Part shown: one piece after another, positions 19,591-28,604 of the stretch
Layout: each line of letters opens with the position of its first letter
Numbering within the stretch: position 1 is the first letter of the stretch
NCBI GenBank assembly: GCA_021324465.1
Contig: JAJPJB010000024.1
Location: 1-64,000, forward strand
Direction of reading: 5' to 3'
Length of the DNA stretch: 64,000 nucleotides
Source: Hyphomicrobiaceae bacterium
GTDB lineage: Bacteria; Pseudomonadota; Alphaproteobacteria; Rhizobiales; Xanthobacteraceae
Position numbers and translations under genes: made by a program
The notes under the pieces: model-generated
The model's database searches: none
Told to the model about the DNA's origin: nothing
Seen by the model: only the letters and a program-made list of their open reading frames with translations

Positions 19591-21399
19591 GTGGCCTCGA
19601 TCAATGTGTCCGCTTACAGCGATGCGCTGGTCGTGCTCGGCACGGCCGGCATCGTGGTGCCGATCGTCAGCCGGCTCGGCTTCTCGCCGGTGCTCGGCTA
19701 TCTCGGCGCCGGCGCGCTGCTCGGCCCCTTGGGCCTTGGATCGCTGGTCCATGCGCTCCCGGTTTTATCCTGGTTTACTGTCACCGACGCCAGGGATGTG
19801 TCCGGCATCGCCGAACTCGGCGTGGTGTTTCTGCTGTTTTTGATCGGGCTCGAATTGTCGCTGCACCGGCTATTGACCATGCGGCGGCTGGTTTTCGGTC
19901 TCGGCGGCCTGCAAGTCAGCATCACGACCGTGCTGCTCGCCGGGCTAGCCGCCTATTTCGGCCGCAACCCGTCGGAAGCGATCATCCTGGGCGCCTGCCT
20001 TTCCTTGTCTTCGACCGCGATCGTGCTCGAGCTTTTGTCGAACCAGGAGCGTCTGCCGACCGCGCTTGGCCGCGCCAGCTTTTCCGTGCTGTTGGCCCAG
20101 GACCTCGCCGTCATTCCCCTCTTGATCTTCATCTCGCTGCTCGCGGCCGGGCCGGCGGCTTCGGTCGTTGCGACGCTTGAGGGAACGTTCCTGCGCGCTG
20201 TGATCGCGCTTGCCGCCATCGTGCTGTTCGGCCGGGTGCTGATGCGGCCGCTCTTTCGCCTGGTGGCGACGACACGTTCACGCGAGCTTTTCATCGCCGC
20301 GGTGCTGTTCGTGATCATCGCGGCTGGAGTTACTGCCGATACAGCCGGCCTCTCGATGGCGCTCGGCGCTTTCGTCGCCGGGCTCTTGCTCGCCGAAACC
20401 GAATATCGCCGAGCCATAGAAGCGGCGGTTGGGCCGTTCAAGGGGCTGCTGCTCGGCATTTTCTTTTTCACCGTGGGGATGGATATCGACGTACGCGAAT
20501 TGCTGGCCGAGCCGATTTTGGTCCTTGTCGCCGTGGTCGGCCTGGTCGCCGTCAAAGCGCTGTTGGTGATTGGTCTCGGCAAATTGTTCCGGCTGTCCTG
20601 GCCGGTCGCCGTCGAAATGGGCTTGCTGCTCGGCCCGGGCGGCGAGTTCGCCTTCGTCGGCATCGGTACGGCAGCGGCGCTGAGTCTCATCGATTCTCGA
20701 CTTGCGGCAGCGGCACTGGCCGTGACGTCGATTACCATGGCGCTCACCCCGGTGCTGTCATTCCTCGGGCGGCGCTTCGCTTCGCATCTGCGGGCGAACG
20801 GTGCCGCGCCCGCCGAGCTTGCCGTCCGGCCGGCGGCCAGCCGGGGGCACGCCATCGTGGTCGGCTATGGCCGCGTCGGCAAAGTGGTTTGTGCCCTGCT
20901 CAAGGAACACGGCATTGCCTATATTGCCGCCGATTCCGATGCTTCAACCGTGACGCGCGACCGGCGCGAGGGCCATGACGTCTATTACGGTGATGCCAGC
21001 GATCCGGAATTTCTCAAAATATGCGGACTGACGGAGGCTGCGGGGGTCATCATCACCATCCACAATCATGATCTGATCGACGTCGTCGTCGAACATGTGC
21101 GGGAGCTGCGCACCGACATCTTGATCGTCTCGCGCGCCCGCGACGCCGACCACGCGCGCCACCTCTATGAGCTCGGCGCCAGCGATGCCGTGCCAGAGAC
21201 CGTCGAGGCGAGTTTGCAATTATCCGAAGCAGCTTTGGTCGGCCTGGGCGTGCCTGTGGGTCCGGTCATCGCCTCGATCCACGAGAAGCGCGACGAGATC
21301 CGACGCGATCTGCAGGATGCCGCGCGCGCGGCCGGCCTGGACAAGATCCACGCGGTCAGAGCCAAGGCATTGCGGCGACGGCTGGGGATCGGCTTGTAG
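19591..21399 (+). CDS. CPA2-family K+/H+ antiporter (Kef/RosB type) with RCK domain
   Basis: This 602-residue protein has about 12 hydrophobic segments of the Na+/H+ exchanger fold (residues 1-390; key stretches LGYLGAGALLGPLGLG, FLLFLIGLELSL, SLSSTAIVLELL, GPGGEFAFVGIG), then a TrkA-N/RCK domain from about residue 415 (HAIVVGYGRVGKVV, a Rossmann GxGxxG that binds NAD(H)) to near the end. These proteins exchange K+ or Na+ for protons and are gated by the nucleotide domain. A GTG at 19591 with GGAGG at 19581 is chosen; a TTG at 19516 would add an arginine-rich leader. Confidence 0.9.
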   Translation: MASINVSAYSDALVVLGTAGIVVPIVSRLGFSPVLGYLGAGALLGPLGLGSLVHALPVLSWFTVTDARDVSGIAELGVVFLLFLIGLELSLHRLLTMRRLVFGLGGLQVSITTVLLAGLAAYFGRNPSEAIILGACLSLSSTAIVLELLSNQERLPTALGRASFSVLLAQDLAVIPLLIFISLLAAGPAASVVATLEGTFLRAVIALAAIVLFGRVLMRPLFRLVATTRSRELFIAAVLFVIIAAGVTADTAGLSMALGAFVAGLLLAETEYRRAIEAAVGPFKGLLLGIFFFTVGMDIDVRELLAEPILVLVAVVGLVAVKALLVIGLGKLFRLSWPVAVEMGLLLGPGGEFAFVGIGTAAALSLIDSRLAAAALAVTSITMALTPVLSFLGRRFASHLRANGAAPAELAVRPAASRGHAIVVGYGRVGKVVCALLKEHGIAYIAADSDASTVTRDRREGHDVYYGDASDPEFLKICGLTEAAGVIITIHNHDLIDVVVEHVRELRTDILIVSRARDADHARHLYELGASDAVPETVEASLQLSEAALVGLGVPVGPVIASIHEKRDEIRRDLQDAARAAGLDKIHAVRAKALRRRLGIGL

Positions 21400-21439
21400 C
21401 TCCAAGCCGGCCCTCTTGTCAGGGCAGACGAGCGCTCCC

Positions 21440-22279
21440 TCAGCCCTCGTCGCCAGGCTGCGCTGTCGGGGCAGCATTCTCGGTCGGCGCTGACACTTTG
21501 ACGGGCGGCAGCACCTTGACACTGGGTGCCGGAGCGCCGGGCGCCGGCGCCTCCTTCGGCCGTGCGACAACCGGCCCGGTCGCACCCGGGCGGCACGACT
21601 CGCCGTGCACAGTCTGCAAGATGGAGGCAAGCGCCATCGCTTGCAGCCGCGGCGACTTGTCGATCGTGAAGTGGTCGATACCGGGGTCGTTCGACACGTC
21701 GACATTTTGCAGCCGGCCGTGAAAGCCCAAGCCTGGTCGCATATAGGCATATTGGCGCTGCGTGAGATTGAGCACGCAGGCGACATTGCGTGGCGTCGCG
21801 TAGGATCCGGTACCGTCGAACGGCACCACCAGCGCCACCGGAACGCCCTGGACGTTGAGGCTTTGTGCCATCAGCATCACAGCGTCCGCACCGAGCGAAT
21901 GTCCGACCAGAATGTAGGGTCCGTGATCGCCGGCGCGATATTGCGCGACGATCTGCGCGACCACGGCGTCGGCGACGGAATGGTTGTAAACGCTGGCGTC
22001 GACGCCATCCCTCTGGATCTCGGCAGCGAGTTGATCCATTCCGAGCGAGAAAATATTGAGCAGGCCGCGCATCAGATAAACATGCGGACGCGAAATGTCA
22101 GAATGTGAAACGCCTTGGCGCGCCGCATTTGGCCGTGCAATGCCGGGCGCGTGATGCGCGGATCCCGCCGGACCCTGCGCGGCCGCCGACGTCAGCATGA
22201 GGCCGAGCACCGCCGTTGCGGCAGCTGACAGCGGGGCGAGACGCGACCTCCTCGCAAAACGACGATGAGCGCCCGGCAT
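21440..22279 (-). CDS. Exported alpha/beta hydrolase-like protein
   Basis: The 279-residue product has a signal peptide (hydrophobic stretch about 14-34, ending SAAAQ). The mature part contains VYLMRGLLNIFSLGMDQLA, ILVGHSLGADAVM (a GxSxG nucleophile elbow with Ser) and VPFDGTGSYATP, consistent with a lipase/thioesterase-like alpha/beta hydrolase. A histidine in GIDHFTIDKSP could be catalytic. The last 60 residues are proline/alanine-rich and probably disordered. No substrate is evident. The ATG at 22279 is chosen, with GGAG 8 bases upstream. It is co-oriented with otsA upstream but separated by 111 bases. Confidence 0.72.
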   Translation of the reverse strand: MPGAHRRFARRSRLAPLSAAATAVLGLMLTSAAAQGPAGSAHHAPGIARPNAARQGVSHSDISRPHVYLMRGLLNIFSLGMDQLAAEIQRDGVDASVYNHSVADAVVAQIVAQYRAGDHGPYILVGHSLGADAVMLMAQSLNVQGVPVALVVPFDGTGSYATPRNVACVLNLTQRQYAYMRPGLGFHGRLQNVDVSNDPGIDHFTIDKSPRLQAMALASILQTVHGESCRPGATGPVVARPKEAPAPGAPAPSVKVLPPVKVSAPTENAAPTAQPGDEG

Positions 22280-22390
22280 CGACACCACTCCACCTCCGCC
22301 ATGCGGCTACAGCGCCGGCGCTACGCAAGGTCTGCGACTATGGCCAAACGAGGTAAAAAATCTCTTGTGACACCCACAAATGGCTGCCGC

Positions 22391-23839
22391 TCAATGATTG
22401 TTGGCGGCGCGCCGGCTGGCGAGTTCGAGCACGATCGGTCGGGCCGCCGCCCGCAGCGGCGTCCGCCGTATATCGGAAAGCGTGCGCAGGAAATCGGCAA
22501 ACCACGTTTGCACCGACGCCGCCTTGAGCTTGCGCACCATGGCTTGCCAGCGCTCGCGCCGCTCTTCGACGCTCATCTTCAGCGCGATCGCGATCTGCCG
22601 TGCCATGCCGTCGATATCATGCGGATTGATCAAGAGCGCGGCATCGAGCTCCTTGGCGGCGCCGGCAAATGACGACAGCACCAGCACGCCCGGATCGAAT
22701 GGGTTCTGCGCCGCAACATATTCCTTGGCCACCAGATTCATGCCGTCGTGCAGAGGTGTGACCAGCCCGACGCTGGCGACGCGATAGAAACCGGCGAGCG
22801 TCAACTGCGAAAAAGCCTTGTTGAGATAGCGGATCGGCATCCAGTCGACTTCGCCATGGCGCCCGTTGACCTCGCCGACCAATGCAGCAAGCTCCGATTT
22901 GAGCTCGCGGTAAGCCTTGATATTGCCGCGCGACGGCACCGCGACCTGCAACAGCGAGACGCTGCGCTTCAGCGCAGGCTCCATTTCAAACATGCGATCG
23001 AACGCGCGTATGCGGTTGGCGAGACCTTTGGAATAGTCGAGCCGATCCACGCCGAGCGCAAGTTTTGCGCCGCGCAGGCTGTCGCGCAAACGGGCGACCT
23101 CCGGCCGACCGATCGCCTTGGTCGCGCGCGCCGAAAACTCTTCGACATCGATGCCGATTGGAAACGTCGCGAGCTGTGTGAAGCCCCAGTGCGAGGCGAC
23201 CATTCCGTCGACGACGTTCAGGCATAGCTCGGCCTTCAAATAGTCTTCGAAATTCTGCCGGTCTTCGACGGTCTGAAATCCAATCAGATCGTAGGCGAGC
23301 ATCGCATCGGCGAGATCGGCACAGCGCGGGACTGCGGACATGGTCCGCCGTTCGGCCCACGGCGTATGCAGGAAAAAGCCGAGCGGTCGATCGACGCCGA
23401 GCTGACGCAGCTCCGCGCCGAGCATGAAAAAATGATAGTCTTGAATCCAAAATACCGCGTCGGGCTTGTTGAAGCGCAGCAGAGCGCGTGCCATGAACGC
23501 GTTGATTTCACGATAGGATGTGTAGTCGTCGGCGGTGACGTGGATGAGGTCGGGCCGCGAGTGCAACGCCGGCCACAGCGCCGAATTGGCGAAGCCTTCA
23601 TAATAGCCGCGATAGTGCTTCGCCGGCATATCGACTGTCGCCAAGGCGCCCGAGCCGAGGGCTTCGACCTTGGCGAAGGAATCGTGGGTTTGCGCTGCGT
23701 CACCGGTGTGGCCGCTCGAGCCGACCCAGATGGCGCCGGAATCTCTGACCATCGGCAACAGCGCCGCCGCCAAGCCGCCCGCAAGCGGCTCATCAGGTTT
23801 CGCGCGTGCAACGCGGTTAGAAACGACCACGACATTCAT
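22391..23839 (-). CDS. otsA: Alpha,alpha-trehalose-phosphate synthase (UDP-forming)
   Basis: OtsA (GT20) makes trehalose-6-phosphate from UDP-glucose and glucose-6-phosphate. The 482-residue protein starts MNVVVVSNRVA and has the AGGLAAAL glycine loop, QDYHFFMLGAELR and GFFLHTPW active-site strands, and the nucleotide-sugar site VDRLDYSKGLANRI (Arg and Lys phosphate ligands), then ATPLHDGMNLVAKEYV-like sequence. The length is typical. The matching phosphatase otsB is about 9 kb away at 32295-33107. An EcfG-type promoter motif lies 33 bases upstream of the start, in line with stress-induced trehalose synthesis. Confidence 0.97.
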   Translation of the reverse strand: MNVVVVSNRVARAKPDEPLAGGLAAALLPMVRDSGAIWVGSSGHTGDAAQTHDSFAKVEALGSGALATVDMPAKHYRGYYEGFANSALWPALHSRPDLIHVTADDYTSYREINAFMARALLRFNKPDAVFWIQDYHFFMLGAELRQLGVDRPLGFFLHTPWAERRTMSAVPRCADLADAMLAYDLIGFQTVEDRQNFEDYLKAELCLNVVDGMVASHWGFTQLATFPIGIDVEEFSARATKAIGRPEVARLRDSLRGAKLALGVDRLDYSKGLANRIRAFDRMFEMEPALKRSVSLLQVAVPSRGNIKAYRELKSELAALVGEVNGRHGEVDWMPIRYLNKAFSQLTLAGFYRVASVGLVTPLHDGMNLVAKEYVAAQNPFDPGVLVLSSFAGAAKELDAALLINPHDIDGMARQIAIALKMSVEERRERWQAMVRKLKAASVQTWFADFLRTLSDIRRTPLRAAARPIVLELASRRAANNH

Positions 23840-23871
23840 GGAACTCGTCCTCCGCTCCCCGGTGGTGCGTC

Positions 23872-23896
23872 AACTCGTTCGGCCGCGCTTTGTTCC
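23872..23896 (-). promoter_or_regulatory. EcfG-type promoter motif for otsA
   Basis: On the minus strand GGAAC (23896-23892), 16 bases, then AGTT (23875-23872), against the general-stress consensus GGAAC-N16/17-CGTT. The only mismatch is the least conserved C of the -10 element. It lies 33 bases upstream of the otsA start. Confidence 0.6.
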
Positions 23897-24001
23897 AATA
23901 TGTGGTGCGGCGCAGCGAGGCCGCGCTAAAACAATGATTTTCCAATGACGAAATGTGGCCAACGCCGCGATGTTGATGCTTGGCAAGCAGAGCTGCGACT
24001 T

Positions 24002-24379
24002 TCATTCGGTTTCGGCGTAAGCGGTGGTCGACAGCAGGCTGATTTCGGCGCGGCGGGAATCGAGTCTTGTGTGCTGAACGACGATCGGTACATCGGACTC
24101 GAATACCGAAGAATAGGCAACATCGCGCGGCACCGGTTTTGGATCGTGCAGATCGTTGAATTTGAGATGCAAGGTGCGGCGCGCGCCGACGGTGATGAGA
24201 TAAGGCCCGACCGGTTCGCGATCGGCGAAGAAAATGGTGATGCGAATGTTCGCCGTCCGGTCGCCGGCATTGAGAATGCAGGCGGTCTCGTGCGAGACCA
24301 GCGCCGGATCGGAAAACGAGCTCTCGGAAGGAATGTACCCTTCAGCGATGGCCCAGCGCTTGCGACCGAGAGGATCCAT
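24002..24379 (-). CDS. Sensory rhodopsin transducer (ASRT) family protein
   Basis: This 125-residue protein belongs to the family of the Anabaena sensory rhodopsin transducer. Diagnostic stretches are RKRWAIAEGYIPSES, SHETACILNAGD, ITIFFADREPVGPYL, ARRTLHLKFNDL and DVPIVVQHTRLDSRRAE. ASRT is a soluble beta-sandwich tetramer, and analysis of the wider family has proposed small-molecule (possibly sugar) binding. No rhodopsin gene lies in this window. It is divergent from glucose dehydrogenase and follows the trehalose genes, and its upstream promoter motif is a perfect EcfG consensus, so a sugar- or stress-linked role is more likely than phototransduction (inference). Confidence 0.88.
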   Translation of the reverse strand: MDPLGRKRWAIAEGYIPSESSFSDPALVSHETACILNAGDRTANIRITIFFADREPVGPYLITVGARRTLHLKFNDLHDPKPVPRDVAYSSVFESDVPIVVQHTRLDSRRAEISLLSTTAYAETE

Positions 24380-24430
24380 TAGCAGATTCCGAGATCATCC
24401 GCCGTCTGGCGCGATACGGCTGAGGGTCTT

Positions 24431-24456
24431 AACGGTGCAAAGACCATCGGGGTTCC
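24431..24456 (-). promoter_or_regulatory. EcfG-type promoter motif for the ASRT-family gene
   Basis: On the minus strand GGAAC (24456-24452), 17 bases, then CGTT (24434-24431), an exact match to GGAAC-N16/17-CGTT. The -10 element is 51 bases upstream of the gene start. Its -35 element is the left arm of a palindrome shared with the divergent promoter. Confidence 0.75.
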
Positions 24457-24462
24457 GCTACC

Positions 24463-24487
24463 GGAACTTTTCTGCCGCCGCGGCGTT
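24463..24487 (+). promoter_or_regulatory. EcfG-type promoter motif for glucose dehydrogenase-GH15
   Basis: GGAAC (24463-24467), 16 bases, CGTT (24484-24487) is an exact match to the general-stress sigma consensus, 62 bases before the dehydrogenase ATG at 24550. The -35 element is placed back-to-back with the -35 of the divergent ASRT promoter (GTTCC, six bases, GGAAC). Confidence 0.75.
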
Positions 24488-24549
24488 TGCTTGAGGGGCA
24501 TACTGTGCGAACCCAAAGGGTTTTGCGCACTCAATAATTTGGATCGGTA

Positions 24550-25599
24550 ATGCGCGCTCTTACGGTTGCGCCCGGCATTGCTAATTCTGCGCGGCTCGAC
24601 GATGCGCCGGAGCCGCCGCTGGCCGACGGTACGGTGCTGGTGCGAACTTTGGCGCTTGGTGTTTGCGGGACGGATCGTGAGATTGTTGCGGGAGTCTATG
24701 GCTGGGCGCCGCCCGGTCAGCAGCGCCTGATCATCGGTCACGAATCCTTGGGCGAGGTGAAAGAGGCGCCGGCAAATTGCGGTGTCGCTCCGGGCGATCT
24801 GGTCGTCGGCTTTGTGCGCCGGCCGGATCCGGTGCCGTGCCCGTCTTGCGCGGTGGGCGAATGGGACATGTGCCGCAACGGCCGTTACACCGAGCGCGGC
24901 ATCAAAGAGCGCAACGGTTACGGTTCGGATTTCTTTCGCGTCGAGCCCGAATATCTGGTCAAGCTCGATCGGTCGCTTGGCTTCAACGGCGTTCTGGTCG
25001 AGCCGACCAGCATTGTCGCCAAGGCGTGGGATCATACCGAGGGCATCGGTCGCCGCTCGCGCGCCTGGAATCCGAAGACGCTGCTGGTCACCGGCGCCGG
25101 CTCGATCGGGCTGCTGGCGGCCATGATCGGCGCGCAGCGCGGTCTTGACGTGCATGTGCTCGATCATCACGACAGGGCGGGCAAGCGAGCCATCGTCAAC
25201 GCGCTCGGAGGCAAGTTTCATGTCGGCGAACTTGCCGATCTCGACGGCTTCAAGCCCGATATTCTGATGGAGTGCACTGGAGTGCCAAGCGTTATCCGCG
25301 ACACGCTTGGCCGCTCCGCATCCGGCGGCATCGTCTGCCTGCTCGGCGTTTCGGCGCCGGGGCACGACCTCGATGTCGATATCGGCGGGATCAATCGCAC
25401 CGTCGTGCTCGAAAACGAGACCGTCTTTGGCTGCGTCAATGCCAACCGCAAGCACTATGAAGATGCGGTGGGCGCGCTACGGCGCGCCGATCAGCGCTGG
25501 CTCGATCGGCTGATCACACGGCGTGTCCCGGTTGAACAATGGACGCAGGCGCTGATGCCGCAATCGGGCGACATAAAAGTCATCGTCGATTTTTCATGA
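24550..25599 (+). CDS. Glucose 1-dehydrogenase (zinc MDR family)
   Basis: This 349-residue medium-chain dehydrogenase has the zinc-site GVCGTDREIVAG (Cys near residue 38), the second ligand GHES (His near 63), a short structural-zinc loop with three cysteines (CPSC...MCRNGRY), and a Rossmann motif GAGSIGLLA (about 182-190). The fragments GTDREIVAGVYGWAPPG and CVNANRKHYEDAV match the archaeal-type glucose dehydrogenase group, which oxidises glucose to gluconolactone with NAD(P)+. The GH15 gene follows after 43 bases and is probably co-transcribed, which fits glucose release followed by oxidation. Substrate specificity is inferred. Confidence 0.88.
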   Translation: MRALTVAPGIANSARLDDAPEPPLADGTVLVRTLALGVCGTDREIVAGVYGWAPPGQQRLIIGHESLGEVKEAPANCGVAPGDLVVGFVRRPDPVPCPSCAVGEWDMCRNGRYTERGIKERNGYGSDFFRVEPEYLVKLDRSLGFNGVLVEPTSIVAKAWDHTEGIGRRSRAWNPKTLLVTGAGSIGLLAAMIGAQRGLDVHVLDHHDRAGKRAIVNALGGKFHVGELADLDGFKPDILMECTGVPSVIRDTLGRSASGGIVCLLGVSAPGHDLDVDIGGINRTVVLENETVFGCVNANRKHYEDAVGALRRADQRWLDRLITRRVPVEQWTQALMPQSGDIKVIVDFS

Positions 25600-25642
25600 C
25601 CGCGCCATGTTTTTGAACAGCTGAAGCATTCTGAGCGTTTGA

Positions 25643-27484
25643 ATGGCTGCGCGCATCGAAGATTACGCACTGATTGGCGACTGTCGCAGCGCAGCTTTGG
25701 TCTCGCGCGACGGATCGATCGACTGGCTGTGCTGGCCGCGATTCGATTCGGAAGCCTGCTTCGCATCGCTGCTTGGCACCCCTGAAAATGGTCGCTGGCT
25801 GGTGGCGCCGCGCGAGCCGGCACACATCACGCGCCGCTACCGGGCCGATACACTCATTCTTGAAACGCATTTCGAAACACGTGACGGGGCCGCCGTGCTG
25901 GTCGATTTCATGCCGATGCACGGCGCCCAGTCCGAGATCGTGCGGATCGTGCACGGCATTCGCGGCCGGCTTGCCATGCATACCGAACTCATTTTGCGCT
26001 TCGGTTATGGTGCAGTCGTGCCCTGGGTGACGCGGGTCGAAAACGGCGCGCTGCGGGCGATCGCCGGCCCCGACATGGCGGTGCTCCGCACGCCGGTTCA
26101 TGTCAAAGGCAGGGATTTGACCACCGTCGGCGACTTCATCATCAGCCGGGGCGAGACGATTCCTTTGGTTTTGACCTATGCGCGCTCGCACGAACCGTTG
26201 CCCGGCCCGATCGATCCGACGGCCTCGCTGGAAGCGACCGAGAAGTTCTGGAAGCAATGGTCGGCGAAATGCCGGCCGGCGGGCGAGTGGAGCGACGCGG
26301 TGCGCCGCTCGGTCATCACACTTAAGGCGCTTACCTACGAACCCACCGGCGGCATTGTAGCCGCGCCCACGACATCGCTGCCGGAATGCGTCGGCGGCAA
26401 GCGTAATTGGGATTATCGCTATTGCTGGCTGCGCGACGCGACGCTGACGCTGCTCGGCGCCATGCACGCCGGCTATTACGAGGAGGCGGAATCGTGGCGC
26501 GAATGGCTGTTGCGGGCCGTCGCGGGCAGTCCGCATCAGCTGCAGATCATGTATGGTATCCGCGGCGAGCGACGGCTTGCCGAATGGATCGCCGATTGGC
26601 TGCCCGGCTACGAGAAATCATCTCCGGTGCGGATCGGTAATGCGGCTCACACCCAGCTTCAGATCGACGTGTTCGGTGAAATCATGGACACGTACCATCA
26701 GGCCCGCCGCGGTGGCCTGACCACCAACGAATCTGGATGGGACGCCCAGTTGGCGTTTCTCAAGCATCTCGAGGAGATCTGGCACGAGCCGGACCATGGC
26801 ATCTGGGAAATGCGCAGCGGGCGGCAGCACTTCACGTATTCCAAGGTCATGGCCTGGGTCGCTTTCGACCGTTCGATCAAGAGTGCTGAAACGTTCGGGC
26901 TTGAAGGGCCGATCGATCATTGGTGCAAGCTGCGCGATGAAATCTGCGATGATGTTTGCGCCCACGGCTACAGTAAAAAGCTCGGCACATTCGTGCAGGC
27001 CTACGACTCGCAACAGCTTGACGCGAGCCTGCTGCTGTTACCTTGCGTCGGGTTCCTGCCGGTTTCGGATCCGCGCATTGCAAGGACTGTTGCGGCGATC
27101 GAGCGAAATTTGCTGCGCGATGGTTTCGTCATGCGCTACAGCACCGAGACGGTGGAGGACGCGCTGCCGCCCGGCGAAGGCGCTTTCCTGGCTTGCAGTT
27201 TCTGGCTGGTCGACGTCTACATTCTGCAGGAGCGCTTCGACGAAGCCGAGCGGCTGTTTCGCCGCCTGCTCGCGCTTGCCAACGATGTTGGGCTGTTGAG
27301 CGAAGAATACGATCCGTTCTCGAAGCGGCTGGTCGGCAATTTTCCGCAGGCCTTCTCGCATCTCGCCCTGATCAACAGCGCCTATAACCTGACCCGCATC
27401 CGCAAGCCGGTACATCAGCGCGCCCGGGACGAACATGCCCCGCCCGCGGCCCTCAGAGAGCCGTTGGAAACCCCGGTCAAGTGA
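25643..27484 (+). CDS. Glycoside hydrolase family 15 protein (glucoamylase/trehalase type), copy 1
   Basis: The 613-residue protein starts IEDYALIGDCRSAALVSRDG, the usual N-terminal beta-domain of bacterial GH15, and continues into the (alpha/alpha)6 barrel with RNWDYRYCWLRDAT, the general-acid region DHGIWEMR and the general-base region GLLSEEYDP. GH15 enzymes release glucose by inversion, and the actinobacterial members of this domain type include trehalases. Placement beside otsA, otsB and glucose dehydrogenase makes trehalose the likely substrate (inference). No signal peptide is visible, so it acts in the cytoplasm. It is not identical to the second GH15 at 30508-32298. Confidence 0.93.
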   Translation: MAARIEDYALIGDCRSAALVSRDGSIDWLCWPRFDSEACFASLLGTPENGRWLVAPREPAHITRRYRADTLILETHFETRDGAAVLVDFMPMHGAQSEIVRIVHGIRGRLAMHTELILRFGYGAVVPWVTRVENGALRAIAGPDMAVLRTPVHVKGRDLTTVGDFIISRGETIPLVLTYARSHEPLPGPIDPTASLEATEKFWKQWSAKCRPAGEWSDAVRRSVITLKALTYEPTGGIVAAPTTSLPECVGGKRNWDYRYCWLRDATLTLLGAMHAGYYEEAESWREWLLRAVAGSPHQLQIMYGIRGERRLAEWIADWLPGYEKSSPVRIGNAAHTQLQIDVFGEIMDTYHQARRGGLTTNESGWDAQLAFLKHLEEIWHEPDHGIWEMRSGRQHFTYSKVMAWVAFDRSIKSAETFGLEGPIDHWCKLRDEICDDVCAHGYSKKLGTFVQAYDSQQLDASLLLLPCVGFLPVSDPRIARTVAAIERNLLRDGFVMRYSTETVEDALPPGEGAFLACSFWLVDVYILQERFDEAERLFRRLLALANDVGLLSEEYDPFSKRLVGNFPQAFSHLALINSAYNLTRIRKPVHQRARDEHAPPAALREPLETPVK

Positions 27485-27499
27485 ACTGGTCGCACGGCA

Positions 27500-28237
27500 T
27501 CACGCGATCATATCGACGCGGCCTGACCTCAGCTCGTAAATCCCGCCCACGACCCGTATCCTCTTGTCCCCGACGAAAGATTTCAGGATCGGCTCGGCAT
27601 TGTTTAACTTATCGACGTTGAGCGCGACGTTCCGACGGATTGCGTTGGTCAGCATGTCTCCGGCTTCGGCTTTCACCGCATCCACCGCAGGTCTGATGGC
27701 CTCGACCAGTGATGGCAAATGGCCTGGCAGAGTCGTGCCGTCCTTGACCGACTTGATCGTGGCGTCGACCGCGCCGCAGGCTTCGTGGCCGAGAACCATG
27801 ATCAAGGGAGTCTTGAGCACCTGGACCGCGTATTCGAGGCTCGCGACCATTTCGTCGCTTGCGAAATTGCCGGCCACACGGCAGACGAACAGGTCGCCGC
27901 GCGCGGTGTCGAAGCAATATTCGGGCGCGATGCGGGAGTCGGCGCAGCTGAGAACGGCGGCAAAAGGATTTTGACCAGTCGCCAGCGCCCCGCGCTCGTG
28001 CTTAAAATCATGACGCCGGCTTATGCCTTCGACATAGCGCGCATTGCCCTGCTTCAAACGGGCAAGCGCAGCGTCAGGCGAGATGACGTTTTCAGGCTTG
28101 GGCGGCGACTTGTCATTGGCGGCGTGCGCTTGCGCGCCGAGCGCAAAGCTCGCCGCAGCGGCTGCGCCAAACTGCAGAATAGCCCGTCGGCCAAAAGCCT
28201 TTTGCGGCGCGGCAGCGTGCAAGCAACACTCGCACAT
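27500..28237 (-). CDS. Beta-class carbonic anhydrase with export signal
   Basis: This 245-residue carbonic anhydrase interconverts CO2 and bicarbonate. Zinc ligands are visible: Cys and Asp in SCADSRIAPE and His/Cys in LGHEACGAVDAT. A GRRAILQFGAAAAASFALG stretch near residues 16-34 resembles a twin-arginine signal, ending AHA, so it is probably periplasmic. The start at 28237 is chosen over an upstream ATG because GGGAGAAAG precedes it and four cysteine/histidine residues open the protein (MCECCLH). It converges on the GH15 gene, only 15 bases apart. Confidence 0.92.
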   Translation of the reverse strand: MCECCLHAAAPQKAFGRRAILQFGAAAAASFALGAQAHAANDKSPPKPENVISPDAALARLKQGNARYVEGISRRHDFKHERGALATGQNPFAAVLSCADSRIAPEYCFDTARGDLFVCRVAGNFASDEMVASLEYAVQVLKTPLIMVLGHEACGAVDATIKSVKDGTTLPGHLPSLVEAIRPAVDAVKAEAGDMLTNAIRRNVALNVDKLNNAEPILKSFVGDKRIRVVGGIYELRSGRVDMIA

Positions 28238-28340
28238 GCTTTCTCTCCCATTGAACCGGAGTTTAGGTTGTTCGGACAAGCGTAGTTGGCAGACCAGACG
28301 CAAGAAAACGAACGGCACGTTGATGCGATGCAAATGACTG

Positions 28341-28604
28341 GTGATGATCGCCGCTTTCGCGACACTGACGATCGAATCAGGCCGCGGCGACGAGTGGCTT
28401 ACCTACCACAATGGGAGATACGGCACCACGATCGACTATCCGGATCGCTTCAAGCCGGAGCCCTCGCCCGACAGCAATGACGGCCGGACATTTGAAGCGG
28501 ATGGCGAAGTCGTTTCGCTCAGTCTCGGGCCATCAATCGCCGTAGCCCGTTGTTGTGGTTTCGCCGGTTGGATTGCGAGCGGCAGCATACCCTTCGCGGT
28601 CTAA
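28341..28604 (+). pseudogene. Truncated exported-protein gene
   Basis: The frame contains a signal-like IAAFATLTIES followed by DEWLTYHNGRYGTTIDYPDR and SNDGRTFEADGEVV. This is the start of a family of exported hypothetical proteins of rhizobia (YxNxRYGxxIDYP, then DGRxF), which normally continue for more than 100 further residues. Here the similarity stops after about 65 residues and ends in unrelated sequence. It has no good start codon or ribosome binding site. It is probably a decayed gene. Confidence 0.45.
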
